Shown piece by piece: positions 1 to 15,200 of a stretch of 64,000 nt of DNA. The stretch's first letter is position 1. Each line of letters starts with the position of its first letter. Below the pieces are notes generated by a model that was given only the letters and a program-made list of their open reading frames with translations, did not search any database and had not been told where the DNA came from. Source of the DNA: Proteromonas lacertae (taxonomy: Eukaryota > Sar > Bigyra > Opalinata > Proteromonadidae); NCBI GenBank assembly GCA_002245135.1, contig NGBS01000894.1, positions 1-64,000 on the forward strand, given 5' to 3'. The position numbers and the translations under genes are program-made.

Positions 1-3000
1 TAAAAGGAGGAAAAGGAACAACTAGTGGTGGCTCAATATTTATAAATGGAGGTGAATCATCTGGAATAGGTGGTTCAATAAATATATTAAGTGGAGCAGG
101 CCAAACTACCAGTGGTGAAATCCAAATATTCAGTGAAAATAATACAGTGAGTGGTTCAATCTATATTGAAAGTGGAAGTGGAAGTTCAACGAGTGGATCA
201 TTATATCTTAAAAGTGGAAGTGGAAGTGATAATGGAGGTGAAATAACTATTGAAAGTGGTAGTAGTAAAAGTACAAGTGGTTCAATCTTAATCGAAAGTG
301 GTTCAAGTAGTAATACTGTAGGTGAAATAAGAATCCAAAGTGGAGATGGTAGTTCCAATGTTGGTTCAATATTATTGACTACTGGAAGTGGATTAAAAAG
401 TGGTTCAATCGAAATAGTTAGTGGAAGTGGTAAAACAACCTCAGGAAGTATTTTTATCTTGAATGAAGATGGAAATGAAATAGGTGGAAGTATATCAATA
501 CTGAGTGGAAATGGATCAAAAGTAAGTGGTTCAATATCGTTTGATAGTGGAAATGGTTCAATTGGTGGTTCAATCTTAATAAAGAGTGGATCTAGTAGCT
601 CAACCAGTGGGTCTTTAACAATCGAAAGTGGATCATCTGATTCTACAGTTGGATCAATCAATATTCACATAGATGGAAGTGAAACAAGTGGTGGAAGTAT
701 TTTTATCGAAAATGGAAGTGGTAAATCAGGTGGTAATACAAGAATAATAAGTGGAACAGGTGTAACAAGTGGTAGTATAACAATTCTAAGTGGTAATTCT
801 AATAAAGTTGGTTCAATCTTATTAGAAGGAGGTAGTGGTAATACAAGTGGTGGTTCAATCTTTTTGGTGAGTGGAAGTGGAAGTTTAGGAGGAAGTATAA
901 ATATAGAAAGTGGAAATGGTAAAAGTACCAGTGGATCAATCTATTTATTAAGTGATGATGGTTCAATAAATATGACAGGTGGTAAAAGTACATCAACAGG
1001 TGGTTCAATTTATATACTTAGTGGAAGTAGTAACATAGGTGGTTCAATCTCCTTAATAAGTGATATAAATGAAATAAAATCTGGAGATGCCACAACTGTC
1101 GGAATAATAGAAATATCAAGTGGATCTGGAGATGAAAGTGGTTCAATTTCTATGAGTAGTAGCACAATAAATATAAAGACAGCCAATAGTAGTAAAACAA
1201 GTGGTTCAATCTATTTCGAAAGTGGAGTAGGAGGAACAGTGGGTTCAATCTCAATAATTAGTTCCGATAATATATTAATGGAAAGTGGTTCAAGTGAGAT
1301 GAGTGGTTCAATCGAAATAAGTAGTGGAAGTGGTAAAACAACCTCAGGAAGTATTTTTATCTTGAATGAAGATGGAAATGAAATAGGTGGAAGTATATCA
1401 ATACTGAGTGGAAATGGATCAAAAGTAAGTGGTTCAATATCGTTTGATAGTGGAAATGGTTCAATTGGTGGTTCAATCTTAATAAAGAGTGGATCTAGTA
1501 GCTCAACCAGTGGGTCTTTAACAATCGAAAGTGGATCATCTGATTCTACAGTTGGATCAATCAATATTCACATAGATGGAAGTGAAACAAGTGGTGGAAG
1601 TATTTTTATCGAAAATGGAAGTGGTAAATCAGGTGGTAATACAAGAATAATAAGTGGAACAGGTGTAACAAGTGGTAGTATAACAATTCTAAGTGGTAAT
1701 TCTAATAAAGTTGGTTCAATCTTATTAGAAGGAGGTAGTGGTAATACAAGTGATGGTTCAATCTTTTTGGTGAGTGGAAGTGGAAGTTTAGGAGGAAGTA
1801 TAAATATAGAAAGTGGAAATGGTAAAAGTACCAGTGGATCAATCTATTTATTAAGTGATGATGGTTCAATAAATATGACAGGTGGTAAAAGTACATCAAC
1901 AGGTGGTTCAATTTATATACTTAGTGGAAGTAGTAACATAGGTGGTTCAATCAATATACTAAGTGGAAATGGTAAATCAACAAGTGGATCAATAAATATA
2001 GAAAGTGGTAATGCTGATGTAGTTGGTTCAATATTAATAAATAGTGGAAGTAGTGAAGCTAATGATAAAGCTGGTGGCAATATTTCAATAGAAAGTGGAA
2101 GTAGTAAAATTGGTGGATCAATCAATATAAAAAATGGAAATGGTAGTAACAGTGGAGGTTCAATATATGTGAAAAGTGGTAATGGATCCAATAGTAGTGG
2201 TTCAATATTATTAAAAGGAGGAAAAGGAACAACTAGTGGTGGCTCAATATTTATAAATGGAGGTGAATCATCTGGAATAGGTGGTTCAATAAATATATTA
2301 AGTGGAGCAGGCCAAACTACCAGTGGTGAAATCCAAATATTCAGTGAAAATAATACAGTGAGTGGTTCAATCTATATTGAAAGTGGAAGTGGAAGTTCAA
2401 CGAGTGGATCATTATATCTTAAAAGTGGAAGTGGAAGTGATAATGGAGGTGAAATAACTATTGAAAGTGGTAGTAGTAAAAGTACAAGTGGTTCAATCTT
2501 AATCGAAAGTGGTTCAAGTAGTAATACTGTAGGTGAAATAAGAATCCAAAGTGGAGATGGTAGTTCCAATGTTGGTTCAATATTATTGACTACTGGAAGT
2601 GGATTAAAAAGTGGTTCAATCGAAATAGTTAGTGGAAGTGGTAAAACAACCTCAGGAAGTATTTTTATCTTGAATGAAGATGGAAATGAAATAGGTGGAA
2701 GTATATCAATACTGAGTGGAAATGGATCAAAAGTAAGTGGTTCAATATCGTTTGATAGTGGAAATGGTTCAATTGGTGGTTCAATCTTAATAAAGAGTGG
2801 ATCTAGTAGCTCAACCAGTGGGTCTTTAACAATCGAAAGTGGATCATCTGATTCTACAGTTGGATCAATCAATATTCACATAGATGGAAGTGAAACAAGT
2901 GGTGGAAGTATTTTTATCGAAAATGGAAGTGGTAAATCAGGTGGTAATACAAGAATAATAAGTGGAACAGGTGTAACAAGTGGTAGTATAACAATTCTAA

Positions 3001-3240
3001 GTGGTAATTCTAATAAAGTTGGTTCAATCTTATTAGAAGGAGGTAGTGGTAATACAAGTGGTGGTTCAATCTTTTTGGTGAGTGGAAGTGGAAGTTTAGG
3101 AGGAAGTATAAATATAGAAAGTGGAAATGGTAAAAGTACCAGTGGATCAATCTATTTATTAAGTGATGATGGTTCAATAAATATGACAGGTGGTAAAAGT
3201 ACATCAACAGGTGGTTCAATTTATATACTTAGTGGAAGTA
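1..3240 (+). repeat. 2,211-bp tandem duplication with a nested third copy of a ~600-bp block
   Basis: Bases 1-1,030 recur almost exactly at 2,212-3,240, an offset of 2,211 bp (737 codons). The segment from 421 also recurs at 1,324, an offset of 903 bp (301 codons), so the block with the IFILNEDGNEIGG motif is present three times. Offsets divisible by three keep the repeats in frame. The third copy ends with an extra G near 3,241 that breaks the frame. Confidence 0.9.
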
Positions 3241-6200
3241 GGTAACATAGGTGGTTCAATCTCCTTAATAAGTGATATAAATGAAATAAAATCTGGAGAT
3301 GCCACAACTGTCGGAATAATAGAAATATCAAGTGGATCTGGAGATGAAAGTGGTTCAATTTCTATGAGTAGTAGCACAATAAATATAAAGACAGCCAATA
3401 GTAGTAAAACAAGTGGTTCAATCTATTTCGAAAGTGGAGTAGGAGGAACAGTGGGTTCAATCTCAATAATTAGTTCCGATAATATATTAATGGAAAGTGG
3501 TTCAAGTGAGATGAGTGGTTCAATCGAAATAAGTAGTGGAAGTGGTAAAACAACCTCAGGAAGTATTAGTTTTAATAGTGAACCTAATGGATCAATATTA
3601 ATTAGTTCTGGTAGTTCAACAACTACAAGTGGATCTATATTTGTTACTATTGATGCTACTAATTCAGGAAGCATAGAAATTATTACTACAGGAGACACAA
3701 CTAGTGGTTTTATTAATATTGCTACTGGTTCTGGAAATACGGCTGGTAATATTCATATAATTAATGGAGATAATACTAATGGTGGATTAATATTATTTAA
3801 ATCAGGATCCTCTAAACTTTCAGCAGGTAGTATTGTAATTATGTCAGGTAGTGGTACAACAAGTGGTGATGTTGAATTTGTTACTTCCGAATCAGGTGTA
3901 AGTGGTTCAATTTCTTTATTAGTTGGTGGAAATGGTGGTGAAAATGGAGGGAAAATTGAAATGAATAGTAAAAATAAATTGACTATTGAAAGTGGTATTG
4001 GAACTGAAAAGAGTGGAAAAGTAATATTCACAACATCTGAAATAAGTAATGGATTTGTAGGAAGTATAAATATCAATTCAAAAGCAATTAATATGAATGG
4101 AGGTAATAATGCAGGAGAAAAGGGTGGAGATATAGAATTTATTGCAGGAAAATCATTATTATCTGGTGGTTATATATTAATCAACAATAAGAATAATACA
4201 ATCAACTTCAATACTGGAACTGGCACTTTATCTGGTTCGATTCATATATTAGGTGGAACAGCTAATATTGGTGGAAATATTAATCTAAGTACAGGTACAA
4301 TATCACTATCTACTGGAACAAGTAATAAAGCATCAGGTTTGGTAAGAATAGCTACAGGTAAAGCAAGTACAAGTGGAGATATAGAAATTTCAGCTAATAC
4401 AAATTTATTAATCCAATCAAGTGATGCTGTGACAAGTAGTGGATCAATAACAATTGAAACTGGTTCAGCAACAACAGGTGGAACAATATTAATAGAGACT
4501 GGAACAGGAAGTGAATCTGGATATATAAAAGTAGAAACAGGTAGTGGTAGTAAAAGTGGCATAATAAGTTTCAAGAGTGGTAGTGGTGGTAATGCTGGAT
4601 CAATATTGATTAATACTAATAATAAGAGCTATGTTGGTAGTATATTAATAAAAGGTGGAATTGGATCTGTGCTAATTACCAAGTGGATCAATATTTTTAA
4701 GAAGTGGAACAAGTAATGCTGAAGGTGGTTCAATAATGATATTAGGTGGATCAAATGGATTAATAAAATTAGAATCAAGTAATGGTTCAATCTTAATAGA
4801 AGGTGGTTCATCTAGTAATGAAATAGGTGGTTCAATAATAATTGAAGGAGTAGATAAAACTGATATTTTAAGTAAAGATAGTAGTAGAAAGTAGTGGAAT
4901 AATAAATATAAAAAGTGGAAGTGGTAAATCAACAAGTGGTTCAATCAACATAAAATTCTCCACTGTTAATATAAAAAGTGGAAGTGGATCAGTTGGAGGT
5001 AAAATAACTATCGAAAGTGGAAGTGGAAGTATCAGTAGTGGATCTGTGTTGATGTCTAGTGGAAGTATTGAAATAATTGGAGGCGTTGGTAAGACAAATG
5101 GTGGTTCAATCGAAATAAGTAATGGAAATGGAGATAGTAAAAGTGGTTCAATATTAATAAAGACTGGAAGTTCATCCACAACAAGTGGATCAATTGAATT
5201 GTCAATTCCAGGAGAATCAATAGGTGAATCTGGTTCAATATTATTAAGAAGTAATAAAATCAAAATGAACAGTGGAAATAATAGTGATGGAAATGAAGGT
5301 GGAATAATAAAACTATCAACTGTTAGTGGATCTGGTTCAATCGAAATAATAGGAAATAATCTGATAGAATTGAAAAGTGGTAAAAGTAGTACAAGTGGTT
5401 CAATAGTATTTGAAAGTGGAAGTGGTTTAGAAAGTGGTTCAATCAATTTAATAAGTTTGAATGATATAAAAATCAAAGTAGGAAGTAGTGATAATGGTAC
5501 AGGTGGTTCAATATTGATAGAAAATGGTAAAGGTGAATCAAGCGATAGTAAAATCTTATTAAGTAGTAGTACAATCAATTTAATAAGTGGAAGTGGTAAA
5601 GAAAGTGGTTCAATCTTAATAAGTAGTTTAGGTGGTGGTAATGTAAATACAGTTGGTAGTATTTTATTAAGTAGTGGTTCAATGAGTTTATTAAGTGGAA
5701 GTGGAGTTGAAGGTGGTTCAATAATGTTGATTGGTGATAATGAAAATGGTTTAATAAGAATGAAAGGAAATGATGGAAGTATTAATTTTATTGTAGGAAG
5801 TTCAACAAGTACTGCTGGCTCTATTGTTATAAATGCTGAAGACTATACGAATATCGCTACTCGTGGTGAATCAACTAGCGGAAGTATACTAATTAGTAGT
5901 AAAGATAATAATGCTTTAACTTCTGGTGAGATAAATATAAAATCTAGTGATAAATTGAGTATAGTTAGTGGATTTGGTAATACTTCTGGATCAATATTTA
6001 TAAGTACAAATGAAAATAACACAGTTGGGTCAATTTTACTTCAATCTGGTTCTATATCTATAAAAAGTGGATCAGGAAAAACAGGTGGAAATGTTTTACT
6101 CTCCTCAACAGAAGAAAATATAGAAATTATAACTGGTAGTGCTACTGAATCTGGAATTATTAGAATTAGCACATCTTCTACAAGTGATGCACATGAAACT

Positions 6201-9200
6201 GGTTCAATTCTTCTTATTGCTAATACATTGAATATAAAATCAGGAAGTGGCCCAATAGGAGGATCAATTAATATAGCAATTGGATCTGGAAATAATCAAG
6301 GATCGGTGAATTTTGAAACTAAAAATGGTTATAAAAATGATATATCATTAAATATTCTGCCTGATAAAACTACAGGTGGGTCAATATATGTACAAACAAC
6401 TAGTAGTGATGTTAATATTAAAAGTGGATCAGGTGATAAAACAGGGGATGTGATATTTAAAGTAAGTGATGCCACTAATAAATCAGGAAGTATATCATTT
6501 GTTGTTGATTACTTAAATTTGACTGCTGGTAGTGGTCCAGAAGCAGGATCAATAATGATATTAGGTGGATCAAATGGATTAATAAAATTAGAATCAAGTG
6601 ATGGTTCAATCTTAATAGAAGGTGGTTCATCTAGTAATGAAATAGGTGGTTCAATAATAATTGAAGGAGTAGATAAAACTGATATTTTAAGTAAAGATAG
6701 TAGTGAAAGTAGTGGATTAATAAATATAAAAAGTGGAAGTGGTAAATCAACAAGTGGTTCAATCAACATAAAATTCTCCACTGTTAATATAAAAAGTGGA
6801 AGTGGATCAGTTGGAGGTAAAATAACTATCGAAAGTGGAAGTGGAAGTAGTAGTGGATCTGTGTTGATGTCTAGTGGAAGTATTGAAATAATTGGAGGCG
6901 TTGGTAAGACAAATGGTGGTTCAATCGAAATAAGTAATGGAAATGGAGATAGTAAAAGTGGTTCAATATTAATAAAGACTAGAAGTTCATCCACAACAAG
7001 TGGATCAATTGAATTGTCAATTCCAGGAGAATCAATAGGTGAATCTGGTTCAATATTATTAAGAAGTAATAAAATCAAAATGAACAGTGGAAATAATAGT
7101 GATGGAAATGAAGGTGGAATAATAAAACTATCAACTGTTAGTGGATCTGGTTCAATCGAAATAATAGGAAATAATCTGATAGAATTGAAAAGTGGTAAAA
7201 GTAGTACAAGTGGTTCAATAGTATTTGAAAGTGGAAGTGGTTTAGAAAGTGGTTCAATCAATTTAATAAGTTTGAATGATATAAAAATCAAAGTAGGAAG
7301 TAGTGATAATGGTACAGGTGGTTCAATATTGATAGAAAATGGTAAAGGTGAATCAAGCGATAGTAAAATCTTATTAAGTAGTAGTACAATCAATTTAATA
7401 AGTGGAAGTGGTAAAGAAAGTGGTTCAATCTTAATAAGTAGTTTAGGTGGTGGTAATGTAAATACAGTTGGTAGTATTTTATTAAGTAGTGGTTCAATGA
7501 GTTTATTAAGTGGAAGTGGAGTTGAAGGTGGTTCAATAATGTTGATTGGTGATAATGAAGATGGTTTAATAAGAATGAAAGGAAATGATGGAAGTATAAC
7601 AATAAATGGAAGGTCATTGAATATAAATTCCGAGAATGAAAGTAAATTTTCAAGTAAAGGTGTTAGTACAAGTGGTTCAATACTAATCGAAAGTTCAAAT
7701 ACTGAATCAATAACAGTAAGAATGAATAGTGAAGAAGAACTATTAATAGAAAGTGGATCAAGTAGTGGAAGTAATGGTGGATTAATTGAAATATCTAGTA
7801 AGAATGATAATATCGAAATCTCAAGTGGAAATGGAAGTACAATTGGCTCAATCTCCATAACTGGAGGTAATGGTTTAAGTGAAGGTGGTTTAATCTCATT
7901 AAAAAGTAATAAAATAATCAATATATCCAGTGGAAGTGGAGGAAATAAAGGTGGATTATTAAAGCTAGAAAGTGGAAGTGGTGAAACATTAAGTGGTGAA
8001 ATATTAATTAATGGAAATAGTAAAAGTGGTTCAATCTTAATAATAAGTGGAAATAGTTCTAAGACAGGTGGTTCAATATTGATGGAAAGTGGTGGTATAA
8101 ATGAATCTGGTTCGATATTATTAACAAGTGATAAAGAAATAAAAATGAATAGTAAATCCAATACGATAAGTGGTCATATACGATTAATAAGTGGTGATAG
8201 TAAAAATGCAGGTTCAATTCAATTATATTCTGATTCAATGACTATAAAATCCCAAAATGAAATATCAATGTCAGGTGGTTCAAGTGTAACTGAAGGTGGT
8301 ATAATAAAATTATCCAGTAAATCAAGTAGTATAATAAGTGGTTCAACGATAAAAATCTCTAGTGGATCCAGTGTAACAACAATAGGTGAAATTTTGTTAA
8401 GTAGTGGAACAATATCTGTAAGTGGTGATGATGAAATAACGTTAAAAAGTGGAAATGGAGGTAAAATCAGTATAACTGATAAATCTGGTAGTATATTAAT
8501 AAAAGGTGGAATTGGATCTGGTGCTAATTCAACAAGTGGATCAATATTTTTAAGAAGTGGAACAAGTAATGCTGAAGGTGGTTCAATAATGATATTAAGT
8601 GGATCAAATGGATTAGTAAAATTAGAATCAAGTAATGGTTCAATCTTAATAGAAGGTGGTTCATCTAGTAATGAAATAGGTGGTTCAATAATAATTGAAG
8701 GAGTAGATAAAACTGATATTTTAAGTAAAGATAGTAGTGAAAGTAGTGGATTAATAAATATAAAAAGTGGAAGTGGTAAATCAACAAGTGGTTCAATCAA
8801 CATAAAATTCTCCACTGTTAATATAAAAAGTGGAAGTGGATCAGTTGGAGGTAAAATAACTATCGAAAGTGGAAGTGGAAGTTAGTAGTGGATCTGTGTT
8901 GATGTCTAGTGGAAGTATTGAAATAATTGGAGGCGTTGGTAAGACAAATGGTGGTTCAATCGAAATAAGTAATGGAAATGGAGATAGTAAAAGTGGTTCA
9001 ATATTAATAAAGACTAGAAGTTCATCCACAACAAGTGGATCAATTGAATTGTCAATTCCAGGAGAATCAATAGGTGAATCTGGTTCAATATTATTAAGAA
9101 GTAATAAAATCAAAATGAACAGTGGAAATAATAGTGATGGAAATGAAGGTGGAATAATAAAACTATCAACTGTTAGTGGATCTGGTTCAATCGAAATAAT

Positions 9201-12200
9201 AGGAAATAATCTGATAGAATTGAAAAGTGGTAAAAGTAGTACAAGTGGTTCAATAGTATTTGAAAGTGGAAGTGGTTTAGAAAGTGGTTCAATCAATTTA
9301 ATAAGTTTGAATGATATAAAAATCAAAGTAGGAAGTAGTGATAATGGTACAGGTGGTTCAATATTGATAGAAAATGGTAAAGGTGAATCAAGCGATAGTA
9401 AAATCTTATTAAGTAGTAGTACAATCAATTTAATAAGTGGAAGTGGTAAAGAAAGTGGTTCAATCTTAATAAGTAGTTTAGGTGGTGGTAATGTAAATAC
9501 AGTTGGTAGTATTTTATTAAGTAGTGGTTCAATGAGTTTATTAAGTGGAAGTGGAGTTGAAGGTGGTTCAATAATGTTGATTGGTGATAATGAAAATGGT
9601 TTAATAAGAATGAAAGGAAATGATGGAAGTATAACAATAAATGGAAGGTCATTGAATATAAATTCCGAGAATGAAAGTAAATTTTCAAGTAAAGGTGTTA
9701 GTACAAGTGGTTCAATACTAATCGAAAGTTCAAATACTGAATCAATAACAGTAAGAATGAATAGTGAAGAAGAACTATTAATAGAAAGTGGATCAAGTAG
9801 TGGAAGTAATGGTGGATTAATTGAAATATCTAGTAAGAATGATAATATCGAAATCTCAAGTGGAAATGGAAGTACAATTGGCTCAATCTCCATAACTGGA
9901 GGTAATGGTTTAAGTGAAGGTGGTTTAATCTCATTAAAAAGTAATAAAATAATCAATATATCCAGTGGAAGTGGAGGAAATAAAGGTGGATTATTAAAGC
10001 TAGAAAGTGGAAGTGGTGAAACATTAAGTGGTGAAATATTAATTAATGGAAATAGTAAAAGTGGTTCAATCTTAATAATAAGTGGAAATAGTTCTAAGAC
10101 AGGTGGTTCAATATTGATGGAAAGTGGTGGTATAAATGAATCTGGTTCGATATTATTAACAAGTGATAAAGAAATAAAAATGAATAGTAAATCCAATACG
10201 ATAAGTGGTCATATACGATTAATAAGTGGTGATAGTAAAAATGCAGGTTCAATTCAATTATATTCTGATTCAATGACTATAAAATCCCAAAATGAAATAT
10301 CAATGTCAGGTGGTTCAAGTGTAACTGAAGGTGGTATAATAAAATTATCCAGTAAATCAAGTAGTATAATAAGTGGTTCAACGATAAAAATCTCTAGTGG
10401 ATCCAGTGTAACAACAATAGGTGAAATTTTGTTAAGTAGTGGAACAATATCTGTAAGTGGTGATGATGAAATAACGTTAAAAAGTGGAAATGGAGGTAAA
10501 ATCAGTATAACTGATAAATCTGGTAGTATATTAATAAAAGGTGGAATTGGATCTGGTGCTAATTCAACAAGTGGATCAATATTTTTAAGAAGTGGAACAA
10601 GTAATGCTGAAGGTGGTTCAATAATGATATTAAGGTGGATCAAATGGATTAATAAAATTAGAATCAAGTAATGGTTCAATCTTAATAGAAGGTGGTTCAT
10701 CTAGTAATGAAATAGGTGGTTCAATAATAATTGAAGGAGTAGATAAAACTGATATTTTAAGTAAAGATAGTAGTAAAAGTAGTGGATTAATAAATATAAA
10801 AAGTGGAAGTGGTAAATCAACAAGTGGTTCAATCAACATAAAATTCTCCACTGTTAATATAAAAAGTGGAAGTGGATCAGTTGGAGGTAAAATAACTATC
10901 GAAAGTGGAAGTGGAAGTAGTAGTGGATCTGTGTTGATGTCTAGTGGAAGTATTGAAATAATTGGAGGCGTTGGTAAGACAAATGGTGGTTCAATCGAAA
11001 TAAGTAATGGAAATGGAGATAGTAAAAGTGGTTCAATATTAATAAAGACTAGAAGTTCATCCACAACAAGTGGATCAATTGAATTGTCAATTCCAGGAGA
11101 ATCAATAGGTGAATCTGGTTCAATATTATTAAGAAGTAATAAAATCAAAATGAACAGTGGAAATAATAGTGATGGAAATGAAGGTGGAATAATAAAACTA
11201 TCAACTGTTAGTGGATCTGGTTCAATCGAAATAATAGGAAATAGTAAAGTGAAATTCAGTACTGGTAATGCATTAAAATCTGGATCTATATATATTGATG
11301 CTAATACTCTAAATATTGTTAGTAATAATTTGAATATTAATACTGGAAGTGCTGAATATAGTGGTTCTATTAATATACTACATAAAGATATTAATATATA
11401 CACAGGAAGTGCAGTTACACAAACTGGTTCAATTACTATTATGAGTGGTAATGGTGAAGCGACAACCGGTGGTGATATATATATGAATAGTAGTACTGTT
11501 TCAATTACTAATGGTAATATTAAAATTTTGACTAATGATGGTAGTGATAAAAGTGGATATATTGAAATTGATAGTAAAAATGAATTAAATATCAAAACTT
11601 CCACAATATCATTATTATCAGGAATTGGATCAACTACCAGTGGATCAATATTTTTAAGAAGTGGAACAAGTAATGCTGATGGTGGTTCAATAATGATATT
11701 AGGTGGATCAAATGGATTAGTAAAATTAGAATCAAGTGATGGTTCAATCTTAATAGAAGGTGGTTCATCTAGTAATGAAATAGGTGGTTCAATAATAATT
11801 GAAGGAGTAGATAAAACTGATATTTTAAGTAAAGATAGTAGTAAAAGTAGTGGAATAATAAATATAAAAAGTGGAAGTGGTAAATCAACAAGTGGTTCAA
11901 TCGACATAAAATTCTCCACTGTTAATATAAAAAGTGGAAGTGGATCAGTTGGAGGTAAAATAACTATCGAAAGTGGAAGTGGAAGTATCAGTAGTGGATC
12001 TGTGTTGATGTCTAGTGGAAGTATTGAAATAACTGGAGGCGTTGGTAAGACAAATGGTGGTTCAATCGAAATAAGTAATGGAAATGGAGATAGTAAAAGT
12101 GGTTCAATATTAATAAAGACTGGAAGTTCATCCACAACAAGTGGATCAATTGAATTGTCAATTCCAGGAGAATCAATAGGTGAATCTGGTTCAATATTAT

Positions 12201-15200
12201 TAAGAAGTAATAAAATCAAAATGAACAGTGGAAATAATAGTGATGGAAATGAAGGTGGAATAATAAAACTATCAACTGTTAGTGGATCTGGTTCAATCGA
12301 AATAATAGGAAATAATCTGATAGAATTGAAAAGTGGTAAAAGTAGTACAAGTGGTTCAATAGTATTTGAAAGTGGAAGTGGTTTAGAAAGTGGTTCAATC
12401 AATTTAATAAGTTTGAATGATATAAAAATCAAAGTAGGAAGTAGTGATAATGGTACAGGTGGTTCAATATTGATAGAAAATGGTAAAGGTGAATCAAGCG
12501 ATAGTAAAATCTTATTAAGTAGTAGTACAATCAATTTAATAAGTGGAAGTGGTAAAGAAAGTGGTTCAATCTTAATAAGTAGTTTAGGTGGTGGTAATGT
12601 AAATACAGTTGGTAGTATTTTATTAAGTAGTGGTTCAATGAGTTTATTAAGTGGAAGTGGAGTTGAAGGTGGTTCAATAATGTTGATTGGTGATAATGAA
12701 AATGGTTTAATAAGAATGAAAGGAAATGATGGAAGTATAACAATAAATGGAAGGTCATTGAATATAAATTCCGAGAATGAAAGTAAATTTTCAAGTAAAG
12801 GTGTTAGTACAAGTGGTTCAATACTAATCGAAAGTTCTTCTAATGCCAATGAAATTATAGTTTCTTCAAAAACATTTTTTGAAGTTCAGTCTGGTAAAGG
12901 TAATAATAATTCTGGAAAAATTGAATTTAAAACTGGTAATAGTATTGGATCTGATGCTAGTGGAAGTATTATTTTATCAAGTGGTAGTATATCTATTAAT
13001 GGAGGAAAATCAACTGTTAAAGGTAGTAATGTTATTTTCAAAACATCAAAAGGAATTATTAGTATAAACTCTAAAAGTGGTGATGAATCAGGTGATATTA
13101 AAATGAATATAGGTAAATCTGATACATCTGGATCAATAACTCTCCTTGGTAGTAATGTTAATATAAAAACTGGTAATGGCAAAACAGATGGAGGAAGTAT
13201 TGTTATATCATCTGCTAATGGAGATGTTGATATGAATGCTACTAATGAATTGAATGTTATTACTGGTGATGGAAATAATACATCTGGAAGTATTAGTATT
13301 GAAACTACTAAAGGAAATATATTAATTAACACTTCAAATGGAGATATAAAACTAAATACTGGTTCTGGAACTACATATGGTAATATACATGTAGTAGCTG
13401 GAATTGGATCAACAACAAGTGGATCTGTTTTTATTAAATCTACATCAACTACTACTGATGAAGGTGGTTCAATAATGATATTAGGTGGATCAAATGGATT
13501 AGTAAAATTAGAATCAAGTAATGGTTCAATCTTAATAGAAGGTGGTTCATCTAGTAATGAAATAGGTGGTTCAATAATAATTGAAGGAGTAGATAAAACT
13601 GATATTTTAAGTAAAGATAGTAGTGAAAGTAGTGGATTAATAAATATAAAAAGTGGAAGTGGTAAATCAACAAGTGGTTCAATCAACATAAAATTCTCCA
13701 CTGTTAATATAAAAAGTGGAAGTGGATCAGTTGGAGGTAAAATAACTATCGAAAGTGGAAGTGGAAGTAGTAGTGGATCTGTGTTGATGTCTAGTGGAAG
13801 TATTGAAATAATTGGAGGCGTTGGTAAGACAAATGGTGGTTCAATCGAAATAAGTAATGGAAATGGAGATAGTAAAAGTGGTTCAATATTAATAAAGACT
13901 AGAAGTTCATCCACAACAAGTGGATCAATTGAATTGTCAATTCCAGGAGAATCAATAGGTGAATCTGGTTCAATATTATTAAGAAGTAATAAAATCAAAA
14001 TGAACAGTGGAAATAATAGTGATGGAAATGAAGGTGGAATAATAAAACTATCAACTGTTAGTGGATCTGGTTCAATCGAAATAATAGGAAATAATCTGAT
14101 AGAATTGAAAAGTGGTAAAAGTAGTACAAGTGGTTCAATAGTATTTGAAAGTGGAAGTGGTTTAGAAAGTGGTTCAATCAATTTAATAAGTTTGAATGAT
14201 ATAAAAATCAAAGTAGGAAGTAGTGATAATGGTACAGGTGGTTCAATATTGATAGAAAATGGTAAAGGTGAATCAAGCGATAGTAAAATCTTATTAAGTA
14301 GTAGTACAATCAATTTAATAAGTGGAAGTGGTAAAGAAAGTGGTTCAATCTTAATAAGTAGTTTAGGTGGTGGTAATGTAAATACAGTTGGTAGTATTTT
14401 ATTAAGTAGTGGTTCAATGAGTTTATTAAGTGGAAGTGGAGTTGAAGGTGGTTCAATAATGTTGATTGGTGATAATGAAAATGGTTTAATAAGAATGAAA
14501 GGAAATGATGGAAGTATAACAATAAATGGAAGGTCATTGAATATAAATTCCGAGAATGAAAGTAAATTTTCAAGTAAAGGTGTTAGTACAAGTGGTTCAA
14601 TACTAATCGAAAGTTCAAATACTGAATCAATAACAGTAAGAATGAATAGTGAAGAAGAACTATTAATAGAAAGTGGATCAAGTAGTGGAAGTAATGGTGG
14701 ATTAATTGAAATATCTAGTAAGAATGATAATATCGAAATCTCAAGTGGAAATGGAAGTACAATTGGCTCAATCTCCATAACTGGAGGTAATGGTTTAAGT
14801 GAAGGTGGTTTAATCTCATTAAAAAGTAATAAAATAATCAATATATCCAGTGGAAGTGGAGGAAATAAAGGTGGATTATTAAAGCTAGAAAGTGGAAGTG
14901 GTGTAAACATTAAGTGGTGAAATATTAATTAATGGAAATAGTAAAAGTGGTTCAATCTTAATAATAAGTGGAAATAGTTCTAAGACAGGTGGTTCAATAT
15001 TGATGGAAAGTGGTGGTATAAATGAATCTGGTTCGATATTATTAACAAGTGATAAAGAAATAAAAATGAATAGTAAATCCAATACGATAAGTGGTCATAT
15101 ACGATTAATAAGTGGTGATAGTAAAAATGCAGGTTCAATTCAATTATATTCTGATTCAATGACTATAAAATCCCAAAATGAAATATCAATGTCAGGTGGT

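Noticed and set aside
10630-12849. Very long antisense open frames (up to 739 codons, Pro/Leu-rich) opposite the giant gene
   Set aside because: They exist because the sense codons rarely read as stops on the other strand. They repeat exactly with the modules and break with them, and have no start, domain or independent support.
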